The position numbers and the translations under genes are program-made. A DNA stretch of 8,521 nt from Moraxellaceae bacterium (GTDB taxonomy: Bacteria > Pseudomonadota > Gammaproteobacteria > Pseudomonadales > UBA3067). The notes under the pieces are model-generated. The model was given only the letters and a program-made list of their open reading frames with translations. It was not told the DNA's origin and made no database searches. The stretch is taken from positions 25,381 through 33,901 of the forward strand of contig NVTH01000009.1 of the NCBI GenBank assembly GCA_002401525.1, read 5' to 3'. This document shows, piece by piece, positions 6,899 to 8,521 of the stretch (its first letter is position 1; each line of letters begins with the position of its first letter).

Positions 6899-6905
6899 TA
6901 CAATC

Positions 6906-7187
6906 GTGAAACTACTTAAATCCAAAAAGAAACTCATTGGCCAAGGCATGACAGAATACTTGGTCATCGTAGGCGTCATCGGTATTGGTGCTCTCGCAGC
7001 CTTCACCTTTATGGGGGGTACTTTAAGAGAAACCACTGGTGGCTTAACGGCTCAATTTATGAATGACGCAGGAAGCGCTTCAACCGCTATCGCCAATGCT
7101 GACGTTAATGTAGCGAACCAAGCTGCTACTGGTGGCCAACAGTCTACTTTGGGCAACTTCGACACTGTACAGGCTGTTACCGAGTAA
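6906..7187 (+). CDS. Flp-type (type IVb-like) prepilin
   Basis: This 93-residue protein has a short lysine-rich leader (MKLLKSKKKLIG) followed by QGMTEY and a hydrophobic helix (about 19-36). If a prepilin peptidase cuts after Gly12, Glu17 and Tyr18 become mature positions +5 and +6, the glutamate-tyrosine pair characteristic of Flp pilins. The mature pilin would be 81 residues, longer than a minimal Flp. The rest is rich in Ala, Thr, Gln and Asn with no cysteine, as expected for a surface-exposed fibre subunit. It should be inserted in the inner membrane, processed, and polymerised into a thin pilus for adhesion or biofilm. The following gene is TadG-like, which supports this; the peptidase (TadV), secretin and ATPase genes are not in the window. 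The start is GTG. A strong stem-loop follows the stop codon. Confidence 0.88.
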   Translation: MKLLKSKKKLIGQGMTEYLVIVGVIGIGALAAFTFMGGTLRETTGGLTAQFMNDAGSASTAIANADVNVANQAATGGQQSTLGNFDTVQAVTE

Positions 7188-7221
7188 CTCGAATAGCAAC
7201 CTTCAGCATCGTAGTTTAAAA

Positions 7222-7249
7222 AATCACTCAGCCACATGGCTGAGTGATT
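7222..7249. terminator. Perfect 12-bp stem-loop after the prepilin gene
   Basis: AATCACTCAGCC (7222-7233) and GGCTGAGTGATT (7238-7249) pair perfectly around an ACAT loop, 35 bases after the prepilin stop. Rightward, the tail (GCTTGCCTATT) is poor in T, so termination would be partial at best, and the hairpin may instead protect the 3' end of the pilin message. Leftward, the stem is followed by TTTTTT, a proper intrinsic terminator against antisense transcription. Differential expression of pilin over the downstream gene is the likely purpose. Confidence 0.7.
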
Positions 7250-7285
7250 GCTTGCCTATTCTGCTAAAACTTTCTTGCTCAGCTT

Positions 7286-7305
7286 TTCCTTGATCAACTA
7301 AGGAA
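7286..7305. repeat. Small inverted repeat between the pilin and TadG-like genes
   Basis: TTCCTT (7286-7291) and AAGGAA (7300-7305) are perfect inverted copies with an 8-base gap. It could be a weak hairpin or protein site in the 184-bp spacer; nothing else in the spacer apart from the larger stem-loop stands out. Confidence 0.35.
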
Positions 7306-7371
7306 TATGTAATAAAAACAACCCTCATCAGTACCTGCCGAAAAAAATAACTATTTCATGGCTTTTGTATT

Positions 7372-8521
7372 ATGGCTAACGTAACTCAGGTAAAAAAACA
7401 TCAAGGCCAAGCCGTCATTGGCGCGTTCGCGCTGACAATTATACTCACCGTCACTCTAATCTACCTTTTTAATATTGGCACCGCTTACAGCGAGAAAACT
7501 AAACTCGCCGATGCCGCCGACGCCGCTATCTACGCCCAAGCCACCACCACCGCCAAACGCCTCAACTTCGCCGCTTACACTAATCGTGCAATGGCCGTGA
7601 ATCACTTAGCCGTGGGCCATACCATCAGTTATCTGTCGTGGATTCGCTACCTCAATGATGTCTGGAGCACCGACCCTAATTTTTTTACCGAGTGGGATCC
7701 AAACGCAGGTTTCTTTAACTGTTTAGTAGAGCAAATCATAAACATTCCTTGCCTTGCACACCCCAACCCATTCACTTATTCAGTGATTCAGGGAATATCT
7801 ATTCCCTTCTTTGATGTGCAAGTAGGCTTAAGGAGTGGGTTTCTCGACGGTGTCGGCTATATTGGATCCATTGCCTTCCCCGCTCATGAATTGAACGTGA
7901 TGGACGATCTAAGGGGAATGGCCCTCAACAACCCAGGCATATTTGATGGCCAAGCCGATGCCTTCGCCAATGCCATCGCCGTCAATCGCACCGTAACTAA
8001 CGACGTGGTGGAAAGCTACGTGCAAAACCCAAACAATCCCATTCGTATCAACGGCTGCGCTTTGGACGACCCTACCTGCATTGGCAGAAATAATGACGTA
8101 CAAAACGCCATTAATCTCGCTAACCAAGTAGGGCAATATAGTTTGGCACTGATGCTCAATGACCTGCTTCCAGCCACTACCCCCGACCCTATCGCCGGAA
8201 ACATCACCATCAACGAACAATCCACAACAGACTTTGCAAGCTCAGGAGTGGGCCCAGCCACCGCGATAAGAAATTTATTTGAAGCCACCCAAGATGCTCA
8301 CCCCAGCAGTCAATGGATTAGCAACCGCACCTGGAGCACTCCTCCTCCGTCCGCCGACTGCGACAACCCTGTTGACGATGAAACTGGTTGCCGTTTTAAA
8401 ATAGGCGGCACGCTGCGGGATACCACAGGCACAGACGGGGATGGTGCGCCCATATACGGTGATCACTGGATCGGCACGGACGAAGTCATCAATTACGACA
8501 CCGGTGTGAGCCACGCTGGCC
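7372..8521 (+). CDS. TadE/TadG-like pilus assembly protein, 3' end cut by window edge
   Basis: From the ATG at 7372 the frame is open for 383 codons to the right edge. The N-terminus matches the Tad family (TadE/G-like) pattern: a short basic stretch, HQGQAVIGAF (10-19), one membrane helix (about 15-37), then KLADAADAAIYAQA (44-57), the typical Lxx-AADAAA motif at the start of the extracytoplasmic part. LNFAAYTNRAMAVNH (64-78) follows, a segment I recall from gammaproteobacterial members. The remainder should be periplasmic. Its six cysteines fall as three close pairs (117/127, 229/236, 330/340), suggesting disulfides. TadG-like proteins anchor or help assemble Flp pili, and the prepilin gene just upstream fits. 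An ATG at 7358 is in another frame and stops after eight codons. No clear Shine-Dalgarno sequence precedes 7372, so translation may be weak compared with the pilin. Confidence 0.85.
   Translation, partial: MANVTQVKKHQGQAVIGAFALTIILTVTLIYLFNIGTAYSEKTKLADAADAAIYAQATTTAKRLNFAAYTNRAMAVNHLAVGHTISYLSWIRYLNDVWSTDPNFFTEWDPNAGFFNCLVEQIINIPCLAHPNPFTYSVIQGISIPFFDVQVGLRSGFLDGVGYIGSIAFPAHELNVMDDLRGMALNNPGIFDGQADAFANAIAVNRTVTNDVVESYVQNPNNPIRINGCALDDPTCIGRNNDVQNAINLANQVGQYSLALMLNDLLPATTPDPIAGNITINEQSTTDFASSGVGPATAIRNLFEATQDAHPSSQWISNRTWSTPPPSADCDNPVDDETGCRFKIGGTLRDTTGTDGDGAPIYGDHWIGTDEVINYDTGVSHAG

Larger units (their letters stand above)
6537..6905. other. AT-rich leader region upstream of the prepilin gene
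   Basis: This 369-bp stretch has no convincing reading frame. It is noticeably AT-richer than the flanking genes. It holds the second copy of an 11-bp repeat at its left end, a perfect 7-bp inverted repeat (6722-6742), a candidate sigma-70 promoter (6782-6810), and several T-tract/A-tract steps of the form TTTTTAAAC (near 6663, 6835 and 6855). The length and composition suit a regulated promoter for an abundant pilin. No terminator for the upstream gene is evident. Confidence 0.6.

Noticed and set aside
7358..7384. Alternative ATG start for the TadG-like gene
   Set aside because: This ATG is in another frame and meets a stop after eight codons; the ATG at 7372 opens the long frame.
7909..8514. 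Leftward open frames under the TadG-like gene
   Set aside because: They overlap each other and the well-supported rightward gene, and show no domain or ribosome binding site.

Overview
The window reads as chromosomal DNA of a Gram-negative bacterium, most likely a gammaproteobacterium. Grounds: an FxsA-family membrane protein, an AmpG-type muropeptide permease with the long (14-helix type) architecture, a sigma-32-like heat-shock promoter, and moderate G+C by eye (somewhat under 50 percent). From memory, fxsA, a short-chain dehydrogenase and ampG also lie close together in Pseudomonas, with groES-groEL beside fxsA. The left half therefore looks like a conserved housekeeping neighbourhood; that synteny was not checked here.

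Layout. Bases 1-401 hold the N-terminal 133 residues of fxsA on the minus strand, running off the left edge. Bases 402-856 are a non-coding divergent region. It carries a good sigma-32-type promoter facing fxsA and, next to the following gene, five tandem copies of a 13-bp unit. Then come six rightward genes and a seventh cut by the right edge: a FabG-like short-chain dehydrogenase (857-1618), an AmpG-like permease (1742-3334), an ABC ATPase (3390-4271) and its ABC-2 permease (4349-5374), a response regulator with a degenerate GGDEF output domain (5556-6536), a small Flp-type prepilin (6906-7187), and a TadG-like pilus-assembly protein (7372 to the edge).

How the genes fit together. The dehydrogenase, ampG and the ABC pair are co-oriented with gaps of 55-123 bp and no clear terminator between them, so they may share transcripts, but no common pathway is evident. 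ATPase plus permease make a complete ABC-2 type exporter. The right part is the start of a Tad/Flp-like pilus locus. It has an AT-rich 369-bp leader with an inverted repeat and a candidate promoter, then the prepilin, a perfect 12-bp stem-loop, and the TadG-like protein. The response regulator just upstream has lost the GGDEF catalytic motif but keeps an RxxD at the spacing of the c-di-GMP inhibitory site. It is a candidate c-di-GMP-binding regulator of that pilus.

A second theme is short tandem duplications at gene boundaries. Unrelated units of 13, 17, 15 and 11 bp sit upstream of the dehydrogenase, across its stop codon, at the 3' end of ampG, and across the stop codon of the response regulator.
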